From assembly GCA_036639635.1 (NCBI GenBank), contig JAVWIF010000009.1:1-45447 (forward strand): DNA of 45,447 nucleotides, written 5' to 3'. A program made the translations under genes and the position numbers. The DNA comes from JAVWIF01 sp036639635 (GTDB lineage Bacteria > Bacillota_I > Bacilli_A > Erysipelotrichales > Erysipelotrichaceae). This document shows, piece after piece, positions 24,218-33,062 of this stretch (its first letter is position 1; each line of letters opens with the position of its first letter). The notes beneath the pieces were generated by a model, which worked only from the letters and a program-made list of their open reading frames with translations, had not been told where the DNA came from and made no database searches.

Positions 24218-25280
24218 AGAAGAATTTTTAAAGTCATTAGATGAACGTTTACAAGTGATTAACGAACAAGAACGTAAAGATATTATTGATGAATATCGGA
24301 TGCATATTGAAATGAAGATGCAAGATGGTAAAAGTGAAGAAGAAGCGATTGCTGATTTTGGTAATATGGATGAGTTAGTGAATGAAATACTAGATGCTTA
24401 TAAGATTAATACCAATCAAAATCGACATGATTTTGATCATCAGTTCAATCATTTTATGGATACGATGTTTGATGGATTTAAACGGTTTGTAAGTTCGTTT
24501 ACATCATTAGATATTGATGATGTTGTAAAGTTTATATTTGAAATTTTTATTATTTTATTGTTGTTAGGTCTATTACATATACCTTTTAGAGTGGTAGCTT
24601 CTATTGGGTCTAATTTGTTGGGACATTTAATTGGGCTTGGGGTAGGACATGTTTTATCGGTAATTTGGGAAATTGTTATTGAGGTGGCTTATCTTGGCAT
24701 TTTTATTATATTATTAGTGAATGTTTGTACCAAGCGAATCAAACGCTATCGTACACGTAGTCAAGAAGAAAATGCAACAGTCTTTGATGATTTAAAAGAT
24801 AGTTTTGATTTTGATCAAGCAAAAGAAAATGTGCATGCATTCACGAATGGAACGAAAAGAGCAACACAAACACAAGCAGATGAAAATACACAGAAACAAG
24901 AGAAAGATACGACAAATACACAAACGCAAGATAATGAAAATACACAGAAACAAGAGAAAGATACTACAAATACACAAAAGAGTAATTATAGAACATCACA
25001 AAACCATACCTATAGAAATGAAAGACAATCAAATTCGCTACAAAATGGTGTGAACTCAATTGTACGTGTTGTATTTCAAATATTCTTTTGTTTGTTTATG
25101 ATTCCTTTTGTTGGCATTATGATTGGTTTATGTTGTGTTCTTGGTGTTATGGTTGTTTTAAGTGTACAAGGTCTGACTTTGTTTGGCGCATACTTTATTG
25201 TGATTGGTGCATTAATGGCCACTGGCGCTTTTATATCTTTACTATATAGGGTTCTTTGGAGAAGGGGGAACTTTTCATGA
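24210..25280 (+). CDS. DUF1700/HAAS domain membrane protein
   Basis: Protein of 356 aa. The first 70 residues form the HAAS-type helical domain (KEEFLKSLDERL...ERKDIIDEYRMHIE...EEEAIADFGNMDELVNEIL), normally linked to PadR-type regulation. Two hydrophobic segments follow (about 110-175), then a polar linker with a tandem repeat rich in Thr, Gln, Asn and Lys, and two further hydrophobic helices near the C-terminus. The ATG at 24210 (MNKEEFL) matches the family's usual start; earlier ATGs at 24201 and 24204 are closer to AAGGAG. Probably partners with the PadR regulator and the next membrane-anchored protein; molecular function unknown. Confidence 0.8.
   Translation: MNKEEFLKSLDERLQVINEQERKDIIDEYRMHIEMKMQDGKSEEEAIADFGNMDELVNEILDAYKINTNQNRHDFDHQFNHFMDTMFDGFKRFVSSFTSLDIDDVVKFIFEIFIILLLLGLLHIPFRVVASIGSNLLGHLIGLGVGHVLSVIWEIVIEVAYLGIFIILLVNVCTKRIKRYRTRSQEENATVFDDLKDSFDFDQAKENVHAFTNGTKRATQTQADENTQKQEKDTTNTQTQDNENTQKQEKDTTNTQKSNYRTSQNHTYRNERQSNSLQNGVNSIVRVVFQIFFCLFMIPFVGIMIGLCCVLGVMVVLSVQGLTLFGAYFIVIGALMATGAFISLLYRVLWRRGNFS
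24869..24978 (+). repeat. In-frame 54-bp tandem repeat (two units) in HAAS protein linker
   Basis: Two near-identical units with a period of 54 bases (18 codons), best conserved from GAAAATACACAG (24882 and 24936) onward. They encode the repeated E-N-T-Q-K-Q-E-K-D-T-T-N-T-Q segment of a probably disordered linker. Copy number may vary between strains. Confidence 0.85.
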
Positions 25281-25750
25281 AAAAATTTTTAGTTTCCTTT
25301 TTGATTGGTATTACATGCATGGCAATTGGTACGACAATGTTAATTTTTGAATGTAAAGAGTTTGAAGTAATTGATGTACGAGCAAGTCAAAATCTGAAAG
25401 ATGCAGATTTTGAAAATCATACGTTTATGTTAAAAGAAGATGAACAAGTTAGTTTAAAATATGATAAAAAAGTTGTGAATAGGGGATATGGTTGGCACGT
25501 GGATGATACGCTAAAAGATGGTGTCATAATTGTATCAATTAAGGATAATGTAGAATATAGTATTCATGGAAATGAGCTTACCATTGAACAAAATTATGAT
25601 GAGAATAATGATTCTTTTAATAAAGGAATGAAAGCATTTAATAAAATTTTAGATGGATTAAAGGAACATAAAATTTATAATTATGAAAATTATTCTAATA
25701 TTGTTTTTACTAGTAACTATAAAACACGAAGTAAATTAGCGATATTGTAA
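25277..25750 (+). CDS. Membrane-anchored protein of unknown function
   Basis: Protein of 157 aa with a Lys-started N-terminal hydrophobic segment (about residues 4-25), which looks like a membrane anchor or signal sequence; a Cys in IFEC at its end could be a poor lipobox. The rest is a charged, beta-rich extracytoplasmic domain with a short helix near the end. ATG at 25277 overlaps the preceding stop by 4 bases, and GGGGG precedes it. As third gene of the PadR-HAAS operon it may be a DUF4097-like adhesin or sensor, but I do not recognise a definite family. Confidence 0.65.
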   Translation: MKKFLVSFLIGITCMAIGTTMLIFECKEFEVIDVRASQNLKDADFENHTFMLKEDEQVSLKYDKKVVNRGYGWHVDDTLKDGVIIVSIKDNVEYSIHGNELTIEQNYDENNDSFNKGMKAFNKILDGLKEHKIYNYENYSNIVFTSNYKTRSKLAIL

Positions 25751-25785
25751 GAAACTTAAGAATACTTAACGAAAAAAGTAATCAA

Positions 25786-25811
25786 AAAAATCGCCTTTAG
25801 CGGTTTTTTTT
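25786..25811 (+). terminator. Terminator of PadR-HAAS operon
   Basis: AAATCGC and GCGGTTT (one G-T pair) around CTTTA, followed by a long T run. An extended TGT-TATAAT (25811-25819), probable promoter element for lspA, starts right at its end. Confidence 0.8.
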
Positions 25812-25819
25812 GTTATAAT
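25811..25819 (+). promoter_or_regulatory. Extended -10 element for lspA operon
   Basis: TGT-TATAAT follows immediately after the preceding terminator; no clear -35. Leaves a leader of about 70 bases before lspA in which no structure was recognised. Confidence 0.5.
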
Positions 25820-25896
25820 AAGGTGCACAATCTTTTGTATAGAGATTGATAAAATGAGCAACATGAAAGAGTAGAAACAAAAAAGAGGTGAGCGTT

Positions 25897-26373
25897 ATGA
25901 AAATTAAACATGGAATATTATTAGCACTTGTCTTAATGCTAGACCAACTAACTAAATTTTTCATTGATAGTACAATGAAATTAGGTGATAGTATTGATGT
26001 TATCTCTGGCTTTTTTAGAATTACTTATGTGCAGAATACAGGTGCTGCTTGGAGCATGTTTGAAGGGAAGATGATTTTCTTTTACATCATTTCTGTAGTG
26101 TTCTTAATCGGGATGTTTTATTTCTATCGTTGTACGCAGAAAGACGATACATTAACACTAGTGGCAACGGTATTAATGATAGCGGGAACTTTAGGTAATT
26201 TTATTGATCGTTTAGTGTTTCAACATGTTCGAGATTTTTTGGATTTTGTTATTTTCGGTTATGATTTTCCCGTTTTCAATGTAGCTGATATGGCATTATG
26301 TATTGGAATTGCGCTTATATGTTTATCAGTGTTAATAGAAAACTATGGAGGATTTAAGAAATGCGAGAAATAG
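25897..26373 (+). CDS. lspA: Lipoprotein signal peptidase (signal peptidase II)
   Basis: Polytopic aspartic peptidase (158 aa, four membrane segments) that removes signal peptides from lipidated prolipoproteins. Catalytic aspartates are in G-N-F-I-D-R (near residue 103) and F-N-V-A-D-M-A (near residue 130); the N-terminal L-D-Q-L-T-K motif and V-Q-N-T-G-A-A-W-S-M-F are also typical. GAGGTG 6 bases before the ATG at 25897 fixes the start against an upstream GTG. It overlaps rluD by 13 bases, the classic lspA-rluD pairing. It should process the lipoprotein at 9263. Confidence 0.95.
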   Translation: MKIKHGILLALVLMLDQLTKFFIDSTMKLGDSIDVISGFFRITYVQNTGAAWSMFEGKMIFFYIISVVFLIGMFYFYRCTQKDDTLTLVATVLMIAGTLGNFIDRLVFQHVRDFLDFVIFGYDFPVFNVADMALCIGIALICLSVLIENYGGFKKCEK

Positions 26374-27272
26374 ATATAATCGTTCAAGAAGATGATACGC
26401 TTGATCGAATCGATAAGTTTGTGAGTGATCATGAAGAGGATTTATCAAGAAATAGAATACAAGGTTTATTAAGTGAAGGACTCATTTTAGTTAATGAAGT
26501 ACCTTGTAAGGCAAAGTATAAAGTAAAAGTAAATGACCATATTTATGCGAATTTTGAAGATGAAATGGAATTAGAAGCCCAAAGTGAAAAGATGGATTTA
26601 GATATTCGTTATGAAGATAGCGATGTTATTGTAATTAATAAACCAAAAGGTGTTGTTGTGCATCCTGCCAATGGAAATCAAACAGGAACCTTAGTCAATG
26701 GTTTGTTGTATCACTGTAAAGATTTATCTGGAATTAATGGTGTATTACGACCAGGTATTGTGCACCGTATTGATAAAGATACAACAGGTTTATTAATTGT
26801 AGCAAAGAATGATATGGCACATGCATCACTATCAAAGCAGTTACAAAGCAAGAGTGTAAATCGTTTATACTATGCTTTGGTACATGGTGTTATTGAACAT
26901 GAATTTGGAACAATAGATGCACCAATTGGTAGAGATTGTAAAGATCGTCAAAAGATGGCTGTTACTTCAACCAATTCAAAAGATGCACGTACGCATTTTA
27001 AAGTGTTGGAACGTTTTGATGAATATACCTTAGTGGAGTGTCGTTTAGAAACTGGAAGAACACATCAAATACGTGTTCATATGCAATATATCGGACATCC
27101 TGTGGTAGGTGATGTAAAATATAGTTATCGTAAGACAATGCAAACGAATGGACAACTCTTACATGCACATCGTTTAACATTTGTACATCCACGTACAAAT
27201 GAAGAAATAAGTGTAGAAGCACCATTACCAAAGGTGTTTGAAGATGTATTAGAGGAATTACGAAAAAAGTAG
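26361..27272 (+). CDS. rluD: RluD-type 23S rRNA pseudouridine synthase
   Basis: RluA-family enzyme (303 aa) with an N-terminal S4 RNA-binding domain (about 15-65; LSRNRIQGLLSEGLILVN) and a catalytic domain whose active Asp is in H-R-I-D-K-D-T-T-G-L-L-I-V-A-K. It isomerises uridines in helix 69 of 23S rRNA by analogy to RluD; RluA or RluC type specificity cannot be excluded. Coupled to lspA as in many Firmicutes. GGAGG 9 bases upstream supports the start. Confidence 0.9.
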   Translation: MREIDIIVQEDDTLDRIDKFVSDHEEDLSRNRIQGLLSEGLILVNEVPCKAKYKVKVNDHIYANFEDEMELEAQSEKMDLDIRYEDSDVIVINKPKGVVVHPANGNQTGTLVNGLLYHCKDLSGINGVLRPGIVHRIDKDTTGLLIVAKNDMAHASLSKQLQSKSVNRLYYALVHGVIEHEFGTIDAPIGRDCKDRQKMAVTSTNSKDARTHFKVLERFDEYTLVECRLETGRTHQIRVHMQYIGHPVVGDVKYSYRKTMQTNGQLLHAHRLTFVHPRTNEEISVEAPLPKVFEDVLEELRKK

Positions 27273-27283
27273 AGGTGATAACG

Positions 27284-28537
27284 ATGGACTTTTCCAAATC
27301 TGAATTATTTTCTTATCAAATATTACAGTATTTAGTTACAAAATACGATTATCGAGTAGTTCGTGTGGAAGAACATAGAAATGATATTTGGTTAATGAAT
27401 GCGAAACAAGAAGATTATCCAGTCATCCGTATTTGTTCAGAAACAAATGCTAAAACGCTTAGTGAAAGTGATTATATCCGAAATGTTCATCGTTTTATTT
27501 TGGACATTATACAACGTGAAGGACCTATCGTTATATTGAATACAAATCCTGAAAGTGTGCCGATTACCAATGAAGTCATGACACAAATTCGCGTTGTCCC
27601 TGATGAAATAAGTGATGAAAATATTTTAGCAACCTTTAGCGATTTAGATAGTATTGTGCATGAAAGTGCGAATATACAAGAAGAAATGGTACAACTAACA
27701 AAGGATGTAGAAGAAGCACAAATGGTGCATCAGAGCGAGATTATTGAACAACTGAAAGAACGGATCAAACCGAAAGTAACCTATATGCTGATGGCATTTA
27801 TTACGCTTTGTTCATTAGGGGCTATTTTGATACAGTTGTATCTTGGTGTTGAAAATGTTGGTTTGATTGCGAGTGGGGCTTTTTATAAAATGAACATTAT
27901 CGCAAGTCATGAATATTTTCGTTTATTAAGTGCAGGGTTTGTTCATGCCAATATTCCCTCTTTACTCCTTCATATTTTTGTTTTATATATCGTTGGAAAA
28001 TCTTGTGAACGTAAATTTAAAAAACTACCATTCATAACAATCTTATTCAGTAGTATCATTGTTGGAAATGTTTTTGAATTAGTAATGGGAACCAATACTA
28101 TATCACTAGGCCTTGGTGCTGGTATTGTTGGATTATTAGCAGCCTATATCACAACGCTTGTAGAAAACAAATCAATTCGTTATTCTGTTATACAGGTATC
28201 TTTAGTAATGATGGTTGGCACAACTTGTTTGTTGTTCTTTGTGGATACGATATCACTAGTAAACTATCTAGGAGGTTTATTAACAGGGATTATATTAAGT
28301 GCTTGTTTTAATTCTCATGAAGATATGCAAAGCTTACGCAGACATGCGCGCATTGCGCTAACGATATCGATTGTTCTGCTGTGCTTTGTGGTTTCACAAG
28401 TAAAAAGTGTTGGAACGCTTGATCCATATCTGGATGCGGATGTTGTTAACAACTACCGCCATACAAGTTTAGATTTTTATGCAACGTATTTAGAAAAAAC
28501 GTATGCACAACAATATAGATTGGAGAATACTTTATGA
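27284..28537 (+). CDS. Rhomboid-family membrane protein, probably inactive (GluP/YqgP-like)
   Basis: Protein of 417 aa. Residues 1-130 resemble the cytosolic N-terminal domain of YqgP-type rhomboids, followed by a coiled-coil-like region (about 125-160) and six to seven membrane helices. The membrane core matches rhomboids (F-V-H-A-N-I-P-S-L-L-L-H-I-F-V-L-Y-I-V-G, then L-G-A-G-I-V-G-L-L, then N-Y-L-G-G-L-L-T-G), but the nucleophile site GASG is G-A-G-I (Gly280 in place of Ser), and the catalytic His of HLGG is Tyr328; the oxyanion Asn position appears to be His. It is therefore probably a pseudoprotease (iRhom-like) with a binding or chaperone role. The last 50 residues are outside the membrane. 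Overlaps the next gene by 4 bases. Confidence 0.78.
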   Translation: MDFSKSELFSYQILQYLVTKYDYRVVRVEEHRNDIWLMNAKQEDYPVIRICSETNAKTLSESDYIRNVHRFILDIIQREGPIVILNTNPESVPITNEVMTQIRVVPDEISDENILATFSDLDSIVHESANIQEEMVQLTKDVEEAQMVHQSEIIEQLKERIKPKVTYMLMAFITLCSLGAILIQLYLGVENVGLIASGAFYKMNIIASHEYFRLLSAGFVHANIPSLLLHIFVLYIVGKSCERKFKKLPFITILFSSIIVGNVFELVMGTNTISLGLGAGIVGLLAAYITTLVENKSIRYSVIQVSLVMMVGTTCLLFFVDTISLVNYLGGLLTGIILSACFNSHEDMQSLRRHARIALTISIVLLCFVVSQVKSVGTLDPYLDADVVNNYRHTSLDFYATYLEKTYAQQYRLENTL

Positions 28538-29019
28538 AAAGAAAAGATGTCTTAAATTGGGATGAGTATTTTATTGGGTTGGCGCACTTAAGTGCAATGC
28601 GTAGTAAGGATCCAAGTACACAGGTGGGAGCAGTGATAGTAAGCCGTGAACATCGTGTCGTAGGAATTGGCTATAATGGCTTTCCAAATGGTTGTGATGA
28701 TGATGAATTCCCTTGGGATCGTGAAGGAGAATTTGGAGCTACAAAATATCCTTATGTTGTACATGCTGAATTAAATGCTATCTTAAATAGTAATCATAAT
28801 TTAAAAGGATGTAGTATTTATGTATCCTTATTTCCTTGTAATGAATGTGCGAAAGCTATTATTCAAAGTGGAATTTCTCGTATTGTATATGAATCAGATA
28901 AATATGCTAATACAGAAGGTACGATTGCTAGCAAACGGATGTTACAAGCTGCTAATGTAGAACTTGTACAATTACCATATGTGATTTCTTTATCTGTTCA
29001 AAAAGAGGAAAACAAATAA
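28534..29019 (+). CDS. comEB: Deoxycytidylate deaminase (dCMP deaminase, ComEB-like)
   Basis: Zinc deaminase (161 aa) converting dCMP to dUMP for thymidylate synthesis. Motifs: V-V-H-A-E-L-N-A-I (His ligand and catalytic Glu, near residue 76) and S-L-F-P-C-N-E-C-A-K (Cys ligands, near 100), plus the family's N-terminal M-R-S-K-D-P-S-T-Q-V-G-A-V-I and the GYNGFPNG substrate loop. Last gene of the lspA operon, ended by a shared bidirectional terminator. Despite the name of its Bacillus homolog, a competence role is not supported here. Confidence 0.93.
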   Translation: MKRKDVLNWDEYFIGLAHLSAMRSKDPSTQVGAVIVSREHRVVGIGYNGFPNGCDDDEFPWDREGEFGATKYPYVVHAELNAILNSNHNLKGCSIYVSLFPCNECAKAIIQSGISRIVYESDKYANTEGTIASKRMLQAANVELVQLPYVISLSVQKEENK

Positions 29020-29055
29020 TAAAGATAACACCGCTCGGTGTTATCTTTATTATTT
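29014..29055. terminator. Bidirectional terminator between convergent comEB and rnhC
   Basis: Perfect 19-bp inverted repeat (AAATAATAAAGATAACACC and its complement) with a GCTC loop. It overlaps both stop codons. Confidence 0.93.
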
Positions 29056-29931
29056 GAAGGCTTTTGTGGTATTAATAAAATGTACTTTTGCGACATTGTT
29101 CAGTTCTTCTTTACCAAAACGATCTACAAACTCACGAATGTTTTGATCGACTTTTGCACCAGCACCTTTAAGAAAAACAAAATCGTAATGAGCTGACATG
29201 TTATCAAAGGCTTTTAAGAATGCATAACGCGCAATGATTGAACCACAGGCAACAGATAAATACTTGTTTTCCGCTTTTGTTTCAAAATGAATCGTAGAAA
29301 CAACATCGCTTTCATGAGATAAATAACGATAATAAGATGAACCTTGGACAAATTGATCAATGATGCATAAAGAAGGTAAGCCGTTTAATTTGTTACGTAA
29401 GTGAACAAAGGCTTGATTATGTAGCTTTGATTTAATTGCGACCATATTATTCGTGTTGTGAATTTGGTTATATTTCGCATTATCTAGAATCAGTAAACTA
29501 TAAGGTAAAACTTCCATTAATGTAGGGGCAATTTTACGAATGATTTCATCGTTCACTGCTTTTGAATCTTGAATCTTAAGTGATTTTAGAAGGGGAATGT
29601 TTTTTTCTTCCACATAGGTTGCACATACGCTAATAGGGCCAAAATAATCACCGGTCCCCACTTCATCACTACCACATTGTGGAAAGGTACTCTTTTGTTG
29701 TGAAGTGGGTTTCTTTGTTTTTGAAGGAATGGCTTGATAAGCACTTGCATAAACACTTGCACCAACTCCCTGAAAGACCACTTTTAAGGACTCATAAGCT
29801 GTTATCATACAATCACTTGTTTTTATTTGATAGATGGCATAAGGTGGTGTCTTACGCACGATTGCTTGAGGAAATTTTTGTTTTAATGCTTGAATTTCTT
29901 GTTTGCTCAATGTTAGCGTAACTGTGCTCAT
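29050..29931 (-). CDS. rnhC: Ribonuclease HIII
   Basis: Type 2 RNase H (293 aa) degrading RNA in RNA-DNA hybrids. The N-terminal TBP-like substrate domain (about 1-75) is followed by the catalytic domain starting at C-G-S-D-E-V-G-T-G-D-Y-F-G-P, which carries the first two acidic residues; others appear in Y-S-L-L-I-L-D-N-A and C-I-I-D-Q-F. AGGAGG upstream of ATG 29931 supports the short start (MSTVTLTLSK) over 29976. It is divergent from cvpA-mutS2, the usual rnhC neighbourhood. Confidence 0.93.
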   Translation of the reverse strand: MSTVTLTLSKQEIQALKQKFPQAIVRKTPPYAIYQIKTSDCMITAYESLKVVFQGVGASVYASAYQAIPSKTKKPTSQQKSTFPQCGSDEVGTGDYFGPISVCATYVEEKNIPLLKSLKIQDSKAVNDEIIRKIAPTLMEVLPYSLLILDNAKYNQIHNTNNMVAIKSKLHNQAFVHLRNKLNGLPSLCIIDQFVQGSSYYRYLSHESDVVSTIHFETKAENKYLSVACGSIIARYAFLKAFDNMSAHYDFVFLKGAGAKVDQNIREFVDRFGKEELNNVAKVHFINTTKAFK

Positions 29932-30054
29932 ATAAAGTCCTCCTGTAACTGTTGATATTCTACCATAAAATAGCACAAAATGGCAGAGGATTTTTTTATT
30001 GAAATATGATAAAATAGATGAAGCTAGTTAATGAAAGGATCATAAGGTGATAAA

Positions 30055-30738
30055 ATGAATGTTCAGCCACAAACTATAACCTTTATTAATATTGGTGTTC
30101 TGTTGATGATTGCCATATTTATGTACAGTGGATTTAAAAAAGGTTTTTTATTAAAATTACTAAGTATCCTTTCTTTTTTTGTAACTGGAGTGATTGCTTG
30201 GTATCTATCGGAACCATGTGCAAAACACATGGCACTTTATCCAAAAGGATCAACACCACTTGCGAATACCATGTTTGAAACTTTAATTTATGATAACTTA
30301 AATCGATTCTTAGTTTTTATCGTACTATTTATTTGTCTGTTTGTGGTAGCACTCTTATTAAAACCGCTTTTTAAGATGATAGGACACATACCCGTGATAT
30401 CTATCGTTAATAAACTGGCAGGGTGTGCATTAGGTGGCGTTCAAGCACTTTTGATATTACTGTTTGTATCACTTGTTTTACACTTGCCATTTTGGGATAA
30501 AGGAAATCAAATTGTTGAAAAATCGGTATTACGATATAGTGATAAAATAGCAAGTGTTGCACTATTTTCTGTAGAAGAACCAATGAAAGAAGTTTTGAAC
30601 CTACACGATTACTTACAAGAAGGTAAAACGTTGGATAAAAAAGAAATAGATAATTTACAACACTGGTTAGAAAAACAAGCCATTGATAAAACTAAAATAG
30701 AACAATTTATTAATTCAATAAGAAAGGGAACGATATGA
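30055..30738 (+). CDS. CvpA family membrane protein
   Basis: Integral membrane protein (227 aa) with four predicted helices (about 8-30, 33-52, 82-106, 130-152) and a hydrophilic C-terminal tail. The first loop G-F-K-K-G-F-L-L-K-L-L-S and the pattern N-K-L-A-G-C-A-L-G-G-V-Q-A are typical of the CvpA/YshB family, required for colicin V secretion in E. coli but of general unknown role in Firmicutes. AAGGTGAT precedes the ATG. Overlaps mutS2 by 4 bases, matching the conserved rnhC-cvpA-mutS2 order. Confidence 0.85.
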   Translation: MNVQPQTITFINIGVLLMIAIFMYSGFKKGFLLKLLSILSFFVTGVIAWYLSEPCAKHMALYPKGSTPLANTMFETLIYDNLNRFLVFIVLFICLFVVALLLKPLFKMIGHIPVISIVNKLAGCALGGVQALLILLFVSLVLHLPFWDKGNQIVEKSVLRYSDKIASVALFSVEEPMKEVLNLHDYLQEGKTLDKKEIDNLQHWLEKQAIDKTKIEQFINSIRKGTI

Positions 30739-33062
30739 AAGATATGTTTGAACCATTAGAATTAGATGTTGTAAAAGAACAGATGGCTACCTATTGTTCC
30801 TTTTCCTTGGGAAAACAAAAAATTCGACAAAGTATGCCTTGTTTTGATAAGCTTTGGGTACAACGTGAATTAATCAGGACAAAAGAAGCATTAGCACTCG
30901 TTATTCGTTATGGGAATTTACCGTTTCAAGGCGTGCATGATATTTCTAGAAGTATTGAAGATGCGAGTAAAGATCGAATCTTAAATCCGCAAGAATGCCG
31001 TTATATCGCTGAAAGTATTCGTGCTTGTGAACATATTTCAAAATACTTTAAAAGCGCTGATATAGAGACACCCTATCTAAAAGAATTAATTGATTCTTTT
31101 AGTGAACATCGCGATGTTGCTAGTCAAATAGAAAAGTGCATTTCACAACATGATGAAGTACTTGATAATGCAAGTACGACTTTAAAAGGAATTAGAAAAG
31201 CTATTTTAGCTTGTAGTAGTGATATCAATATAGAAGTACAACGCTTTATTTCACGAAATAGTAGTAAGCTTATGGATACCATTACAACCATTCGTAATGA
31301 TCGTATTTGTGTACTCGTAAAGATTAGTGAAAAAAATAGTATAGATGGTTTGTTGCATGGAGAATCAGCTTCAGGACAAACTGCTTATATAGAACCAAAG
31401 AGTTTACTTATTTTAAACAATAAACTGCAGAGTTTACGCAGCAAAGAAATAGAAGAAGTGAATCGTATTTTATTTGCATTGAGTCAAAGTATTAAAGCTA
31501 TCGGCTTTGAACTGACGGGGAATTTAGATACCTTTGCACTTTTAGATAGCTTATTTGCGAAAGCATTATGGGCAAAAGCCAATCATGGATGTGTTGCGAG
31601 TATTACTGAGAAATCGCGTTTATACTTTAAAAATGCTCGACATCCTTTAATTGATAAAAAACAAGTCGTTTCTAATACGTATGAACTGACTGCTCCCTAT
31701 CGTTGTCTACTTATTACGGGAAGTAATACAGGAGGGAAAACGGTTACGCTTAAAACCATTGGTTTATTTGTGGCTATGAGCAATTGTGGAATGCCAATCA
31801 GTGCCGATGTTGGAGTGATTCCTTTTTTTGATGCAATTTATGTCGATGTTGGAGATGATCAATCCATACAAGAATCACTTTCGACTTTCTCTTCGCATTT
31901 AGCAAAGCTTTCTTATATTTGTGAACATGTGACGCCTCATAGTTTGATCTTATTAGATGAATTGGGAAGTGGAACAGATCCTAAAGAAGGAGAACCTTTT
32001 GCGATAGCTATCCTTGATTACTTACGTAAAAGCAATGCCATGATCATTGCTACCACACACTACTCAGCACTAAAAAATTATGGAGCGGATAATGAAGATA
32101 TTCTATTATCAAGTGTGGCTTTTGATTTGGAACTGATGAAACCAACATATCATTATGTAGAAGGGATTAGTGGACAATCAAATGCTTTTGAAATAGCACG
32201 TCGCTTTGGTGTAAAAGAAAGTATATTAGCAGATGCATTAGAGCGTAAAGAACGGGATAAATCAAAGAACGATCGTGCCTTTGAAAAACTCGAAAAAAGT
32301 TTATTAGAGAATCATGAATTAAAACTTAAACTAGAAGAGCGCTTACTAGATATAAAAGCATTACAGGAAAGTTTGCTTAAAGAAAAGCTTGATATAGCAA
32401 AACAAAAAGAACATATATTAGGAAATGTAAAAGAAGATGCACAAAAGCAATTGAACGCAACTCTAGAGGAAGCAGAAGATATCCTAACACGTTTGAAAGA
32501 AACACAAAAAGACGCAAAACCACATGTGATAACGAAATTACAAAGTGCATTACATCAAGTTGGTATGGAAGATGATAGTGAGAACGAAGATAAAGAAGAA
32601 AGTTTTGTTGTGGGAGATTACGTACAAATTAAAAAGTTTAATTACTATGGGGAAGTGTTAAGCATTAACAAAGATAAAGTCTGTGTGTTTGCTAATCAGA
32701 TGAAAATGAATATGCGTTTGAAAGATATTACCCATGCACAAAAACAGATGCAAAAGAAGAGTAAAAAAGATTATGTTAAGCGCGAAATGAAGACGATTTC
32801 TATGGAGTGTAATGTAATTGGGTTAAGAGTGAGTGAAGCGTTGCCTATTATTGATAAGTACTTAGATGATGCACTGCTTGCGAAAGCGAACAATGTTCGT
32901 TTAATCCATGGGAATGGGACAGGTGCTTTACGTAAAGGCGTACATGAGTATTTGAAACACAATGTACGTGTTGATAGCTTTCATATGGGAGGCCAAGGTG
33001 AAGGTGGACTTGGGGCAACTGTGGTTGTGTTAAAGACGAAAGGATCTTCTCATCATGGCTAA
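30735..33062 (+). CDS. mutS2: Endonuclease MutS2 / ribosome-rescue ATPase
   Basis: MutS2 family protein (775 aa): MutS core and clamp (to about 290), ATPase domain with Walker A TGSNTGGKT (near 333), Walker B L-I-L-L-D-E-L-G-S-G-T-D and S-T-F-S-S-H-L, a coiled-coil linker (about 510-610), a KOW-like segment (VGDYVQIKKFNYYGEV) and a C-terminal Smr nuclease-like domain ending R-L-I-H-G-N-G-T-G-A-L-R-K-G-V. In the Smr domain the usual L-D-L-R-G motif is replaced by C-N-V-I-G-L-R, so the first Asp may be missing. Known roles are anti-recombination and splitting collided ribosomes in Bacillus. Overlaps uvrC by 8 bases. Confidence 0.93.
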   Translation: MKDMFEPLELDVVKEQMATYCSFSLGKQKIRQSMPCFDKLWVQRELIRTKEALALVIRYGNLPFQGVHDISRSIEDASKDRILNPQECRYIAESIRACEHISKYFKSADIETPYLKELIDSFSEHRDVASQIEKCISQHDEVLDNASTTLKGIRKAILACSSDINIEVQRFISRNSSKLMDTITTIRNDRICVLVKISEKNSIDGLLHGESASGQTAYIEPKSLLILNNKLQSLRSKEIEEVNRILFALSQSIKAIGFELTGNLDTFALLDSLFAKALWAKANHGCVASITEKSRLYFKNARHPLIDKKQVVSNTYELTAPYRCLLITGSNTGGKTVTLKTIGLFVAMSNCGMPISADVGVIPFFDAIYVDVGDDQSIQESLSTFSSHLAKLSYICEHVTPHSLILLDELGSGTDPKEGEPFAIAILDYLRKSNAMIIATTHYSALKNYGADNEDILLSSVAFDLELMKPTYHYVEGISGQSNAFEIARRFGVKESILADALERKERDKSKNDRAFEKLEKSLLENHELKLKLEERLLDIKALQESLLKEKLDIAKQKEHILGNVKEDAQKQLNATLEEAEDILTRLKETQKDAKPHVITKLQSALHQVGMEDDSENEDKEESFVVGDYVQIKKFNYYGEVLSINKDKVCVFANQMKMNMRLKDITHAQKQMQKKSKKDYVKREMKTISMECNVIGLRVSEALPIIDKYLDDALLAKANNVRLIHGNGTGALRKGVHEYLKHNVRVDSFHMGGQGEGGLGATVVVLKTKGSSHHG

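Noticed and set aside
24805..25053. Lys/Met/His-rich frame overlapping the HAAS gene
   Set aside because: It is the out-of-frame reading of the repetitive linker; no ribosome site and biased composition.
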